Shown here: piece after piece, positions 8,394 through 14,238 of the stretch | How positions within the stretch are numbered: the stretch's first letter is position 1 | Layout of the letters: the number at the start of each line of letters is the position of its first letter | Assembly: GCA_964350605.1 (NCBI GenBank) | Contig: CAYGKP010000013.1 | Coordinates: 1 to 23,502, forward strand | Source of the DNA: CAYGKP01 sp964350605 | GTDB taxonomy: Bacteria; Bacteroidota; Bacteroidia; Cytophagales; JAAEPT01 | Direction of reading: 5' to 3' | DNA: 23,502 nucleotides | Notes under the pieces: generated by a model | Databases searched by the model: none | What the model was told of the DNA's origin: nothing | Seen by the model: only the letters and a program-made list of their open reading frames with translations | Program-made: the position numbers and the translations under genes

Positions 8394-8414
8394 TTGGTAA
8401 CCTACGGGTAACAA
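8394..8414. promoter_or_regulatory. Imperfect dyad, candidate operator between bioF and the divergent gene
   Basis: TTGGTAACC-TAC-GGGTAACAA: the two 9-base arms are inverted copies matching at 7 of 9 positions. It lies between the two divergent start regions, about 20 bases upstream of the bioF -7 box. The arms faintly resemble half-sites of the BirA biotin operator, but the 3-base spacer is far shorter than the BirA spacing of about 15-16. Its role as an operator is inference. Confidence 0.3.
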
Positions 8415-8455
8415 TAGGATGACCGTTCGATCAACTCCACGGGTGAACCGGATGG

Positions 8456-8463
8456 TACCTTTG
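8456..8463 (+). promoter_or_regulatory. Candidate -7 promoter box of the regulatory-domain-like gene
   Basis: TACCTTTG, an exact TAnnTTTG match and identical to the bioF box on the other strand. It ends three bases before the ATG at 8467. If used, transcription would begin at or just inside the start codon, so either the mRNA is leaderless or the box is fortuitous. No matching -33 element is visible. Confidence 0.4.
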
Positions 8464-8466
8464 GGT

Positions 8467-8808
8467 ATGCGCAACACAGCACGTCTCGCCTTCCTGTTCC
8501 TTCTGACCCTCGCGGTCACCACCACCCCGCTGCTTGCTAGCGGTGAGAAAGGTGCGGCACTCAGCGGCCAGGTAGTTGACGAGAAGACTGGCGAGCCTTT
8601 GGCGGGTTGCCGCATTGAAGTGGAAGGTACCAACGTGCTGATTTTCACTGATTTGGATGGCGCTTTCACCATGCCGAAACTCAAGCCAGGCAAGTATCGC
8701 TTGCGGGTTTCGATGGTCAGTTATGAAGACCTGACCACTTCTACGATCTCGCTATCGGCGGGACAGCAGGCCGATCTGAGCCTGCAACTCCTGACGTTTC
8801 AGGACTAA
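8467..8808 (+). CDS. Small exported carboxypeptidase-regulatory-like domain protein
   Basis: It has 113 residues. The ATG at 8467 is chosen because it opens a signal peptide (MRNTARLAFLFLLTLAVTTT, cleavage probably after LLAS); in-frame ATGs at 8419 and 8452 would only add a non-hydrophobic head. The mature part is one beta-sandwich domain of the CarboxypepD_reg type: LSGQVVDEKTGEPLAGCRIE, then TDLDGAFTMPKL and PGKYRLRVSMVSYE. In Bacteroidota this domain usually heads TonB-dependent SusC-like receptors, but here it is the whole protein and no receptor follows. Small stand-alone members of this kind are known in the phylum without a settled role. It has no lipobox and no sorting domain, so it is likely periplasmic or surface-associated. 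The next gene, also exported, starts 159 bases downstream and may have its own promoter. Confidence 0.82.
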   Translation: MRNTARLAFLFLLTLAVTTTPLLASGEKGAALSGQVVDEKTGEPLAGCRIEVEGTNVLIFTDLDGAFTMPKLKPGKYRLRVSMVSYEDLTTSTISLSAGQQADLSLQLLTFQD

Positions 8809-8895
8809 TCCTTCGTTTTTTCTGGGCCAAGCGAACTCCCTGGCCAGGGTCTGTGTTATCAAATCACATAACATTGCGGTAACATTGGAAAAATA

Positions 8896-8927
8896 ATTAC
8901 GTAACTTTACGTCAGTTATCACGTAAT
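8896..8927. repeat. Inverted repeat ATTACGT-N18-ACGTAAT, candidate operator
   Basis: Perfect 7-base arms at 8896-8902 and 8921-8927 in an AT-rich 159-base gap upstream of the MORN-repeat gene, with a third ACGT core (TTTACGTC) between them and a direct repeat TAACATTG at 8869-8876 and 8880-8887 just before. TAACTTTA at 8902-8909, one base off the -7 consensus, lies inside the repeat, so a bound protein could block a promoter. The function is inferred from layout only. Confidence 0.35.
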
Positions 8928-8967
8928 GATACCGAGCGCCACGCGCAGTACGATTAAAATTAAGGCC

Positions 8968-9435
8968 ATGAAACACACACTTACACTCCTCCTTGCCCTG
9001 CTTGTCGCCCCTCTGGCGTTTTCTCAGCAGGTCTATACGATGGAGGGCACCATGACCGAGCTCGGGGAAGGCTTGACGTTCAGCGGAAAAATGTCGGCCT
9101 TCTACGAATCGGGCGAAAAGAAAGCCGACTTCACTGTCCTAATGGGGCAAAAAGAAGGGCCTGTCTCCTTCTACTACACCGACGGACAGACTAAAGAAGC
9201 TGGGCAATACAAAGCGGGCGAACGCCACGGGCTTTGGAGTGCCTATGACCGCATGGGTCGCAAGACCAGCGAAGGTTCGTACCTGAAAGGGGAAAAAGAT
9301 GGCCGCTGGGCCGTCTACGACGAAGCGGGCACCTTGCGGGCTGAAATGCACTACCGCCTCGGCGAGCGTGTGGGCACTTGGACCACCTATGACGAGAAAG
9401 GCAAGGTGACTGAAAGCCGCGTCTACTCCGAATAG
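8968..9435 (+). CDS. Exported MORN-repeat (YwqK-like) protein
   Basis: It has 155 residues. The ATG at 8968 opens a signal peptide ending LAFSQ at about residue 20; an in-frame ATG at 8926 would add 14 charged residues and is rejected. The mature part holds tandem repeats with an exact 24-residue period: GQKEGPVSFYY from 60, GERHGLWSAYD from 84, GEKDGRWAVYD from 108 and GERVGTWTTYD from 132, the MORN_2 pattern (GxxxGxWxxYD). Databases often label such proteins 'toxin-antitoxin system YwqK family antitoxin', but nothing here suggests a toxin partner and the signal peptide argues for a periplasmic or outer-surface location. No enzyme motif is present. It is followed directly by a strong hairpin terminator shared with bioB. 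Confidence 0.85.
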   Translation: MKHTLTLLLALLVAPLAFSQQVYTMEGTMTELGEGLTFSGKMSAFYESGEKKADFTVLMGQKEGPVSFYYTDGQTKEAGQYKAGERHGLWSAYDRMGRKTSEGSYLKGEKDGRWAVYDEAGTLRAEMHYRLGERVGTWTTYDEKGKVTESRVYSE

Positions 9436-9468
9436 CACCGCATTCTTCCGGTTCTATATCAACACCGA

Positions 9469-9506
9469 AAAGCGGCCTCACTTCACAGTGAGACCGCTTT
9501 CTTTTT
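9469..9506. terminator. Bidirectional terminator between the MORN gene and bioB
   Basis: Arms 9469-9482 and 9487-9500 form a 14-base stem with one imperfect pair (C/A on the plus strand, a G-U wobble on the minus strand) and a TCAC loop. CTTTTT follows on the plus strand; reading minus, the hairpin is followed by TTTTCGG. It can end both converging transcripts. Confidence 0.88.
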
Positions 9507-9528
9507 GTGATTACGTGTCAATGGACGG

Positions 9529-10545
9529 CTAGCGCGCCAAGGCCTCCGCCGCTTGGGGGATCACCTTAAATTCCGTCTCTCCACCGTTCTTGTAGGCCGG
9601 GCGAGGCTTGAGGTTCAACGTCTGGAAGAGTTGCTTGTCGGCGTTGACCTCCGGGTTGGGGGTGGTCAACAGGGTGTCGCCCGCGAAAATCGAGTTGGCA
9701 CCCGCCAGGAAGCAAAGGGCTTGCTCTTCCTCGTTCATGCGGACCCGGCCTGCCGACAGGCGGACCATCGCTTTTGGCATCAGAATGCGGGCAGTGGCGA
9801 TCATGCGTACCATCTCCCAGACCGAAACGCGGGGCTGGTCTTCCAATGGAGTACCCTCTACTGGCACCAAGGCATTCACCGGCACCGATTCGGGGTGTTC
9901 GGGCAGATTAGCCAGCGTCAACAGCATGCCGATGCGATCTTCATGCCCCTCGCCCATGCCAATGATGCCCCCAGAACAGACCGAGATCTTCGCCTTGCGG
10001 ACATTGCCAAGCGTCTCTAGGCGATCATCATAGGTCCGCGTCGAGATGATCTCGTCGTAATGCTCTTCGCTAGTGTCTAGGTTGTGGTTGTAGGCGTAGA
10101 GGCCCGCTTCTTTCAATTTCCCTGCTTGTTCCTCGGTCAACATGCCGAGCGTACAGCAGACCTCCAGGCCCATGTTGCTGACCCCTTTGACCATGTCGAG
10201 CACGCGGTCGAAGTCGCGGTTGTCACGCACCTCACGCCACGCAGCACCCATGCAAAAACGGGTACTCCCCGACGCCTTCGCTTCGGCAGCGGCTTTGATC
10301 ACCTGTTCGGTCGGTAGCAGTTTCTCGATCTTCACGTCCGTATGATAGCGCGCCGCTTGTGGGCAATAGGCACAGTCCTCGGGGCAGCCGCCGGTTTTCA
10401 CCGAAAGCAGGGTACAGACCTGCACTTCCGACGGGTCGTTGTGCTGGCGGTGGACCGTCGCTGCTTGGTACATCAATTCCAGGACCGGTTGGTGGTAGAT
10501 CGCCTCGACCTCGCCGCGGGTCCAATTGTTCTTCTGCTCGCTCAT
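9529..10545 (-). CDS. bioB: Biotin synthase
   Basis: Radical SAM enzyme that inserts sulfur into dethiobiotin, the last step to biotin. It has 338 residues from the ATG at 10545. The radical SAM cluster motif CPEDCAYC gives Cys54, Cys58 and Cys61, followed by family sequence around GSTRFCMGAAWR, LEVCCTLGML, AYNHNLDTS and VCSGGIIGMGE, and the C-terminal INxxMP-like region is replaced by the usual BioB ALVPVEGTPLE and RLSAGR blocks. Both cysteines of the VCC segment and the conserved Arg in SAGR are present, so the auxiliary Fe-S cluster should form. I prefer the start at 10545 because its ATG overlaps the sppA stop as TGATG and the protein then begins MSEQKN like relatives; an ATG at 10554 is also in frame. 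It is apparently transcribed behind sppA, away from bioFDA. Confidence 0.95.
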   Translation of the reverse strand: MSEQKNNWTRGEVEAIYHQPVLELMYQAATVHRQHNDPSEVQVCTLLSVKTGGCPEDCAYCPQAARYHTDVKIEKLLPTEQVIKAAAEAKASGSTRFCMGAAWREVRDNRDFDRVLDMVKGVSNMGLEVCCTLGMLTEEQAGKLKEAGLYAYNHNLDTSEEHYDEIISTRTYDDRLETLGNVRKAKISVCSGGIIGMGEGHEDRIGMLLTLANLPEHPESVPVNALVPVEGTPLEDQPRVSVWEMVRMIATARILMPKAMVRLSAGRVRMNEEEQALCFLAGANSIFAGDTLLTTPNPEVNADKQLFQTLNLKPRPAYKNGGETEFKVIPQAAEALAR

Positions 10546-12305
10546 CAATTCCATATCAGTTCATAGGGCAACCGCGCTTGGTAGCCCCGGTAATTCCAGG
10601 CGCGCCGCAGAGGCGTCGCCCACTGGGCCACTGGGCCCAATTCATGTTGAATGGCCGCTCGGCTTTGCTCGCCGAGAAACGCCTCCCAGAAGCCCTGGGG
10701 TTGGGGGTAATAGACCAAAGGATAGTCACCACTTTTCTCTTTTGCCAGGGCCAAGGCAACCGAGAAGCCGCCGAGTTTATCGACCAGCCCGCGTGCCTTC
10801 GCATCCTGCCCAGCCCAGACGCGGCCTTGCGCCAGGCTGTCCATGGCTGGCAAAGATAGCTTGCGTTCAGCACTCACCCGGCCAATGAATTGGTCGTAGA
10901 TCACTTGCACCTCGTCTTGGATGATCAGGCGCTCGGGATCGGTCATCGCCCGTGTAGGCGAGAACAAGTCGGAATAGGGCCCCGTGCGCACCCGGTCGGT
11001 GGTCACGCCCAGGTGTTCGGAGAGCAAATCCTCGGCAGTAAAGAAGACTGCAAACACCCCAATCGAGCCGGTCAGGGTCATCGGGTGAGCCACAATCGCA
11101 TCGGCCGACATGGCCGCGTAATAGCCGCCCGAAGCCGCCAAGTCGGACATGGACGCAATGACAGGCTTAACCTTGCGCGTCAAGTCGACCTCGCGCCAAA
11201 TGCGGTCGGAGGCCAACACACTCCCACCGGGGGAATTGATGCGCAGGATGACGGCCTTCACGTGTTCGTTCTGGCGGGCTTCCCGCAGGGCCCGAGCGAT
11301 CTGTTCGCCGCTCACGTTCTCCTGATCCCCTTCCCCATCGACGATGCCGCCTTCCAACACCACCACCGCGATGTGATCCACTTTTTTGGCTTCCTTCTGG
11401 TTGGGCTTGCGGCCCAGGTACTCACGCGGTCCCACTAAATGCGGCTTTTTCTCCGGGTCGGTGCCCAGCCATTCACGAACCTTGTCGATCACCTCGTCGT
11501 CGTACTTCACCCCGTCGATCAGACCAAGCGCAACCGCCTGCTCGGGGCGACGAATCGCCAACCGATCGGCCCAGACGCGTAGCGAGTCGGGCGAGAGCTT
11601 GCGCTGTTTGCCCAGCGTGCGCAGCGTCGTGGTAAACAACGATTCAACGTAGGCAGTGGCTTGGCGGCGGCTTGGCTCGCTCATCTTGTCTTCGAGCAGT
11701 GGCTCAACGGCACTCTTATAGCTACCCACTTTGAAGACTTCCGGCTTCACGTCCAACTTTTCGAGCAAGCCTTTCAGGAACACTACCTCGATCCCCAAGC
11801 CATTGAACTCGACAAGGCCCAGCGGGTGGACATAGGTCTCCGTTGCTGCCGAGGTGACTAGCAGGGTCTTTTCGTTCAGGTAATCCCCGTAGGCGAGGAT
11901 CGGTTTGCCGCTGGTTTTGAACTCGGTAAGCAGCTCGCGCAACTCATCAGCCTTCGTGAACCCGCCACCGAACGCACCCAATTTCAGGTACACACCTTTG
12001 ATGTTCTCATCCTCCTTGGCTTTGGCCAGCGCGGCGCGTAGGTCGATCAGGCTCAAGGTAGCTGGCGGGCCCAACTCGCTGGGAATAAAGCCGGGCAACG
12101 GCTCCAATGCCGGGGCCTCGGCAATTGGTTGGTTTAAATCGATGTAGAGCATCGCGGGCCCTTCCGCGGAAAAGTCGGTGGCGCCCTCCTCTTCACCCAG
12201 CGAGGCCAGCGAACCGACCACAAACATGCCGACGATCAGGCCAAAGAGCAGAAACGCGAGCAGTGCCCCCAGACAACTGGAAAGGATGTTGGAAAGAAAC
12301 TTCAT
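10545..12305 (-). CDS. sppA: Signal peptide peptidase SppA (67-kDa type)
   Basis: Membrane-anchored serine protease that degrades cleaved signal peptides from the periplasmic side. It has 586 residues, the long double-domain form. An N-terminal membrane anchor spans about 8-35. The first peptidase_S49 domain carries the general base Lys197 in GSYKSAVEPLL. The second begins near 310 (HIAVVVLEGGIV), holds RINSPGGSVLASD around 355-367, and carries the nucleophile Ser392 in LAASGGYYAA, followed by TGSIGVF. The Lys and Ser lie in separate domains, as in E. coli SppA. bioB follows with overlapping stop and start, which would put a protease and a biotin enzyme on one mRNA; no functional tie is evident. 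The gene is divergent from folK across a 76-base gap. Confidence 0.94.
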   Translation of the reverse strand: MKFLSNILSSCLGALLAFLLFGLIVGMFVVGSLASLGEEEGATDFSAEGPAMLYIDLNQPIAEAPALEPLPGFIPSELGPPATLSLIDLRAALAKAKEDENIKGVYLKLGAFGGGFTKADELRELLTEFKTSGKPILAYGDYLNEKTLLVTSAATETYVHPLGLVEFNGLGIEVVFLKGLLEKLDVKPEVFKVGSYKSAVEPLLEDKMSEPSRRQATAYVESLFTTTLRTLGKQRKLSPDSLRVWADRLAIRRPEQAVALGLIDGVKYDDEVIDKVREWLGTDPEKKPHLVGPREYLGRKPNQKEAKKVDHIAVVVLEGGIVDGEGDQENVSGEQIARALREARQNEHVKAVILRINSPGGSVLASDRIWREVDLTRKVKPVIASMSDLAASGGYYAAMSADAIVAHPMTLTGSIGVFAVFFTAEDLLSEHLGVTTDRVRTGPYSDLFSPTRAMTDPERLIIQDEVQVIYDQFIGRVSAERKLSLPAMDSLAQGRVWAGQDAKARGLVDKLGGFSVALALAKEKSGDYPLVYYPQPQGFWEAFLGEQSRAAIQHELGPVAQWATPLRRAWNYRGYQARLPYELIWN

Positions 12306-12321
12306 CGGGCGGGTAGAACAG

Positions 12322-12329
12322 CCAAGTTA
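12322..12329 (-). promoter_or_regulatory. Weak -7-like box upstream of sppA
   Basis: TAACTTGG on the minus strand, one base off TAnnTTTG, 16 bases before the sppA ATG. No clear -33 element is seen. The short sppA/folK gap must hold promoters for both genes. Confidence 0.3.
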
Positions 12330-12369
12330 CGCCTTGCGAAACTGGGGGGCAACAAGCCCGGCGGCCTCT

Positions 12370-12377
12370 TACCTTGC
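12370..12377 (+). promoter_or_regulatory. Weak -7-like box upstream of folK
   Basis: TACCTTGC, two bases off TAnnTTTG, ending four bases before the folK ATG at 12382. It is supported mainly by its position, which repeats that of the bioF box. Confidence 0.25.
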
Positions 12378-12381
12378 AGCC

Positions 12382-12867
12382 ATGCCCCGCACCCACTTAT
12401 TGCTTGGCAGCAGCCTGGGCGACCGCGTCCAAACGATGACCACCGCGCGTGAAGCCCTCTCGGAATTGGGCGAGTTGACGGCTGTTTCCCACCTGTACGA
12501 AACCGCGCCATGGGGTGGCGAGGCCAGCGAATTGTTCCTCAACCAAGTGGTCGAGCTGCACACCGACCTGGACCCCTTGGCCTTGTTGGAATCTTGCTTA
12601 TCGCTCGAAGCCCAGTTGGGCCGCCAACGCACGGTCAAGAACGCCGACCGCGCCATTGACATCGACTTGCTTTATTACGATCAGTTGGCTTTCGAGAACG
12701 CCCGGCTTACCCTCCCCCATCCGGGATTGCACACCCGGCGGTTCACACTCGTTCCGCTCGCAGAAATTGCACCGACCCTGCGCCACCCGCTGCTCGGATC
12801 GAGTAGTCAGGAACTGCTAGAAGCCTGTCAGGACGAGCTTGAAGTGTACGCCTACTTGGGCAGCTAG
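12382..12867 (+). CDS. folK: 2-amino-4-hydroxy-6-hydroxymethyldihydropteridine pyrophosphokinase
   Basis: HPPK of folate synthesis: transfers pyrophosphate from ATP to 6-hydroxymethyl-7,8-dihydropterin. It has 161 residues, the usual size. Motifs: LLLGSSLGDR at 6-15, YETAPWGG at 39-46 with Asn54 further on, and the metal-binding RAIDIDLLYYD at 90-100 with Asp93 and Asp95 matching E. coli Asp95 and Asp97, then LPHPGLHTRRFTLVPLAEIAP at 111-131. The start is the ATG at 12382; the frame is open further upstream, but that part lies in the promoter gap and inside sppA and resembles nothing. It is a single-gene transcript as far as can be seen. Its stop codon shares the four bases CTAG with the stop of fabD on the other strand. 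Confidence 0.94.
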   Translation: MPRTHLLLGSSLGDRVQTMTTAREALSELGELTAVSHLYETAPWGGEASELFLNQVVELHTDLDPLALLESCLSLEAQLGRQRTVKNADRAIDIDLLYYDQLAFENARLTLPHPGLHTRRFTLVPLAEIAPTLRHPLLGSSSQELLEACQDELEVYAYLGS

Positions 12868-13742
12868 GCGATGCTCTCGGCCTCCGCGTCCTTGGCCACC
12901 TTCTTGACCAGCCCTTGCAATACCTTGCCGGGGCCACACTCCAAGAATCGGCTCGCGCCGTCGCCGACCATGTTCTGAACCGTATGGGTCCAACGCACAG
13001 GGCCCGTCAATTGCTCGATCAACTTGCGGCGAATGACTTCCACGTCCGTCGAGGGCATGGCGTCAACGTTTTGATACACCGGGCAACGTGGCGTTTCGAA
13101 GGGCGTCGCAGCAATGGCTGCTTCCAACTCCTGACGCGCGGGCTCCATCAGGGGCGAGTGGAACGCACCACCTACGGGTAGTGGCAAGGCGCGTTTCGCA
13201 CCGGCTTCCTTCATTTTCTCGCAGGCAATCTCAATGCCTCGGAGCGAGCCAGAGATCACCAATTGACCGGGGCAGTTGTAGTTGGCGGGCACCACCAGTT
13301 CGTCAATGCCCGCACAAATGTCTTCGACCACCTGATCGTCCAGACCCAAAATGGCGGCCATCGTGCCGGGGTTCTGCTCACAGGCTTTCTGCATCGCCTG
13401 CGCACGGGCGGATACCAGTTTCAAGCCATCGGCGAACGAAAGCGCACCGCTGGCGACCAACGCAGAAAACTCGCCCAAGGAGTGCCCGGCGACCATCTCT
13501 GGTTGCTCGTTCTCTAATGTCAAGGCACGGACCACCGAGTGCAAGAACACGGCGGGCTGGGTGACTTGGGTCCTCACCAAGTCCTCGGCCGTGCCTTCAA
13601 ACATGATTTGGCTGAGCGAGAAGCCCAAGAGTTCATCGGCTTTTTCAAACAGGCTGCGGGCGTGCTCGGAAGTCTCGGCCAGCTCTTTGCCCATGCCGGG
13701 GAATTGGGCGCCTTGGCCCGGGAATACAAATGCGACAGACAT
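12864..13742 (-). CDS. fabD: Malonyl CoA-acyl carrier protein transacylase
   Basis: Moves malonyl from CoA to ACP to start fatty-acid elongation. It has 292 residues, full length. FPGQGAQFPGMG at 7-18 is the N-terminal signature; nucleophile Ser88 sits in GHSLGE at 86-91; Arg113 in SARAQAM binds the malonyl carboxylate; catalytic His195 is in GAFHSPLM; and GPVRW and LECGPGKVLQGL appear in the C-terminal part. The ATG at 13742 gives the standard N-terminus. It lies 40 bases after the DCC-family gene on the same strand and could be read through from it, but a TATCTTGC box in the gap may give it its own promoter. No other fab gene is adjacent. The 3' end overlaps folK's by four bases. Confidence 0.95.
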   Translation of the reverse strand: MSVAFVFPGQGAQFPGMGKELAETSEHARSLFEKADELLGFSLSQIMFEGTAEDLVRTQVTQPAVFLHSVVRALTLENEQPEMVAGHSLGEFSALVASGALSFADGLKLVSARAQAMQKACEQNPGTMAAILGLDDQVVEDICAGIDELVVPANYNCPGQLVISGSLRGIEIACEKMKEAGAKRALPLPVGGAFHSPLMEPARQELEAAIAATPFETPRCPVYQNVDAMPSTDVEVIRRKLIEQLTGPVRWTHTVQNMVGDGASRFLECGPGKVLQGLVKKVAKDAEAESIA

Positions 13743-13763
13743 AGCAGTGCGGTGGTTCGGGCC

Positions 13764-13771
13764 GCAAGATA
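13764..13771 (-). promoter_or_regulatory. Weak -7-like box upstream of fabD
   Basis: TATCTTGC on the minus strand, two bases off TAnnTTTG, 21 bases before the fabD ATG in the 40-base gap after the DCC-family gene. If real it would uncouple fabD from the T9SS gene upstream. Confidence 0.25.
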
Positions 13772-13782
13772 GTCGCTCGCCT

Positions 13783-14238
13783 TTAGGCCAAAAAACGCGC
13801 GCGCTCCGAAGGCGTAGGCAGGCGGCAAGTTTCTTGTTTGCCGTACCAGCGGTACCGCTTGCGGGCTACATAATCGTAGATCGCATCGCGCAAAAACCAA
13901 GGGAACAGAAAGCCCAGCACCCCCAGCACCGGCCACAGTCGGCGCATGCGCAGCAGGACTTCCAGCACTGCGCGGGACTTGGTGTAGGTGCCCTTCTTGG
14001 TGAGGGCCACGAACGTATCCATCTGATCGGTGGGCAAGCCACGGGCTTCCAGTAGGTCCTTTCCTACTTCAGACTGTAACGGGGCAAACAGAAACCGCAT
14101 CCGGTCATCGCGGCGAATGAGGAAATCCACCCGACCGTTGCACAGGTTGCACACCCCATCAAAAAGCACCAGCAACTTTCCTTCGGGGAGGTCGACAGTG
14201 CCTTGCTGATTTTCCACTACCGGACTAGCAGTACCCAT
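13783..14238 (-). CDS. DCC-family (DUF393) CxxC protein
   Basis: Small protein of 151 residues with the family signature FDGVCNLCNGRVDFLI at 26-41; Asp27, Cys30 and Cys33 form the DxxCxxC motif that gives the family its name and suggests thiol-disulfide chemistry. The typical C-terminal part follows: a hydrophobic stretch WPVLGVLGFLFPWFLRDAIYDYVA and the closing RYRWYGKQETC. There is no signal peptide, so it should be cytoplasmic or membrane-associated. The biochemical role of the family is not settled. Two starts are possible: the ATG at 14238, which overlaps the gene before by 22 bases, or a GTG at 14217 that overlaps its stop by a single base (TAGTG). The overlap in either case suggests coupling with the large T9SS protein gene upstream. 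fabD follows after 40 bases. Confidence 0.85.
   Translation of the reverse strand: MGTASPVVENQQGTVDLPEGKLLVLFDGVCNLCNGRVDFLIRRDDRMRFLFAPLQSEVGKDLLEARGLPTDQMDTFVALTKKGTYTKSRAVLEVLLRMRRLWPVLGVLGFLFPWFLRDAIYDYVARKRYRWYGKQETCRLPTPSERARFLA

Noticed and set aside
8394..8414. Calling the bioF dyad a BirA box
   Set aside because: The spacer is 3 bases instead of about 15-16 and the arms match poorly; I list it only as an unspecified candidate operator.
8968..9435. MORN-repeat protein as an antitoxin of a toxin-antitoxin pair
   Set aside because: The label comes from database naming. The protein is exported and no toxin-like gene lies beside it.
10851..10858. Exact TATCTTTG on the minus strand inside sppA
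   Set aside because: It lies in conserved coding sequence about 300 bases from bioB with no -33 partner; roughly eleven exact matches are expected by chance in this window. Kept only as something to test for bioB.
13351..14055. A 234-codon plus-strand frame across fabD and the DCC gene
   Set aside because: Antisense to two clear genes; no family resemblance.
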